From WVZL01 sp041862375 (lineage in GTDB: Bacteria; Acidobacteriota; Aminicenantia; Aminicenantales; Aminicenantaceae): a DNA stretch of 13,768 nucleotides. This document shows positions 12,834 through 13,768 of the stretch, piece after piece; the stretch's first letter is position 1, and every line of letters begins with the position of its first letter. The notes under the pieces are model-generated. The model saw nothing but the letters and a program-made list of their open reading frames with translations. It searched no databases and was not told the origin of the DNA. The position numbers and the translations under genes were made by a program. The stretch covers positions 1-13,768 of the forward strand of contig JBGVTE010000131.1 in NCBI GenBank assembly GCA_041862375.1, written 5' to 3'.

Positions 12834-13768
12834 ATGGGAATTAAGTGTCCCAAGTGTCAGACTGAAAATCCTGACGACACTCTTTATTGCGGTAAGTGTG
12901 CTACTCCCCTGAAGGAAGATATCCCTGTTTCCCACACTAAAACCATCGAAACACCAAAGGAAGAACTATCAAGAGGAAGCACTATTGCCTCTAGGTATGA
13001 AGTCATTGAGGAGCTAGGCAAGGGGGGAATGGGTAGAGTTTACAGAGTAGAAGATACAAAGTTAAAACAAGAGATTGCTCTTAAGCTTATAAAGCCTGAA
13101 ATTGCCTCAGATAAGAAGACCATTGAAAGATTTAGAAACGAGTTGAAGACAGCACGTATGATTGCCCATAAGAATGTGTGTCGCATGTTTGATCTGGGTG
13201 AGGCTGAAGGGGCACATTTCATAACAATGGAGTATGTTCCTGGAGAAGATTTAAAGAGCTTGATTAGACGAGTTAAGCAGTTAACAGTGGGAACATCCAT
13301 TTCAGTAGCCAAACAGGTATGCGAGGGATTAACTGAAGCTCATAGACTGGGAGTAGTCCACCGTGATCTAAAGCCCAGCAACATCATGATCGATAAAGAA
13401 GGCAATGCCCGCATAATGGATTTTGGGATTGCCCGATCGTTAAAAGCAAAAGGGATAACAGGTGCGGGAGTGATCATAGGGACACCTGAGTATATGTCGC
13501 CTGAGCAGGTGGAAGGGAAGGAAGTTGATCAGCGGTCAGACTTATATTCGTTGGGGGTCATTCTTTACGAGATGGTGACAGGGAAGCTGCCGTTTGAAGG
13601 TGATACGCCTTTAAGCATAGCCATGAAGCACAAAGGGGAGATTCCGAAAAATCCCAAAGAGTTGAATCCTCAGATACCAGAGGATTTGAATGTCTTAATC
13701 CTCAAATGCCTGGAGAAAGAAAAGGAGAGTAGATTTCAGTTAGCAGAAGAACTATCTGCTGAATTTGA
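12834..13768 (+). CDS. Serine/threonine protein kinase with N-terminal zinc ribbon, 3'-truncated by the window
   Basis: The frame is open from the ATG at 12834 to the right edge (311 codons). AGAAGGAA just upstream supports the start. Residues 5-22 form a short zinc ribbon (CPKC...CGKC). After a linker the kinase domain begins near residue 54: glycine loop LGKGGMGRVY (61-70), Lys84 in ALKLIK, Glu103 in the alpha-C helix, HRDLKPSN (177-184) with catalytic Asp179, DFG (196-198) and GTPEYMSPEQ (216-225). SDLYSLGVILYEM (235-247) and the terminal Arg300 region follow. All key catalytic residues are present, and the HRD arginine suggests activation-loop control. It is a Hanks-type (PknB-like) kinase. 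The C-terminal part is missing. By analogy with the left-edge TPR protein it may carry a TPR sensor (inference). Confidence 0.92.
   Translation, partial: MGIKCPKCQTENPDDTLYCGKCATPLKEDIPVSHTKTIETPKEELSRGSTIASRYEVIEELGKGGMGRVYRVEDTKLKQEIALKLIKPEIASDKKTIERFRNELKTARMIAHKNVCRMFDLGEAEGAHFITMEYVPGEDLKSLIRRVKQLTVGTSISVAKQVCEGLTEAHRLGVVHRDLKPSNIMIDKEGNARIMDFGIARSLKAKGITGAGVIIGTPEYMSPEQVEGKEVDQRSDLYSLGVILYEMVTGKLPFEGDTPLSIAMKHKGEIPKNPKELNPQIPEDLNVLILKCLEKEKESRFQLAEELSAEF

Noticed and set aside
13040..13312. Minus-strand 90-codon frame opposite the kinase
   Set aside because: Lies wholly within the catalytic kinase coding sequence and has no protein-like features of its own.

Overview
The window (13,768 bases) looks like chromosomal DNA of a free-living bacterium of moderate to low GC. 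Several genes recall Candidatus Aminicenantes (OP8) or a related Acidobacteria-like lineage: large serine/threonine kinase/TPR proteins, a stand-alone MglA-type GTPase and TPR sequence of the 'PEALEYYIEGRKYH' type. This placement rests on remembered family resemblance, not a search. I saw no rRNA, tRNA, insertion sequence, integrase, phage gene or CRISPR array.

Layout. (1) Positions 3-1607 (+) hold the 3' part of a TPR-repeat protein cut by the left edge, probably the C-terminal half of a kinase-TPR protein. (2) A 353-base gap carries a strong-looking promoter. It is followed by tsaB and rimI (+), a common pair for tRNA t6A synthesis and ribosomal protein S18 acetylation. (3) rimI converges on truA (-), with a small hairpin at the junction. 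Upstream of truA on the same strand is a LOG/SLOG-like nucleotide-binding protein. (4) A 388-base AT-rich divergent gap contains a perfect 15-bp inverted repeat and the likely promoter of the next operon. (5) An operon on + holds two small charged proteins and four family-4 glycosyltransferases (GT4). Three of the junctions overlap by 1-4 bases. The transferases form two paralogous pairs in the order A-B-B'-A'. (6) An MglA-like small GTPase with an unusual C-terminal charged extension follows, then a full-length ComM/YifB AAA+ ATPase whose usual cysteine cluster is lost. (7) The right edge cuts a serine/threonine kinase with an N-terminal zinc ribbon (12834 to the edge).

How they fit together. 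tsaB, rimI and truA are translation and tRNA-modification housekeeping genes. The 4883-10219 operon is the accessory part. Its four retaining-type glycosyltransferases and two small helical proteins suggest assembly of a surface or secreted glycan in the cytoplasm, with the coiled-coil protein as possible scaffold. No flippase, polymerase, initiating transferase or sugar-nucleotide enzyme is visible, so the operon is either one part of a larger pathway or a compact decoration module. The MglA-like GTPase lies 62 bases downstream and may or may not belong to the same unit. The most novel material is the tandem pair of small proteins with a shared layout, the mirrored glycosyltransferase set, and the Cys-less ComM.
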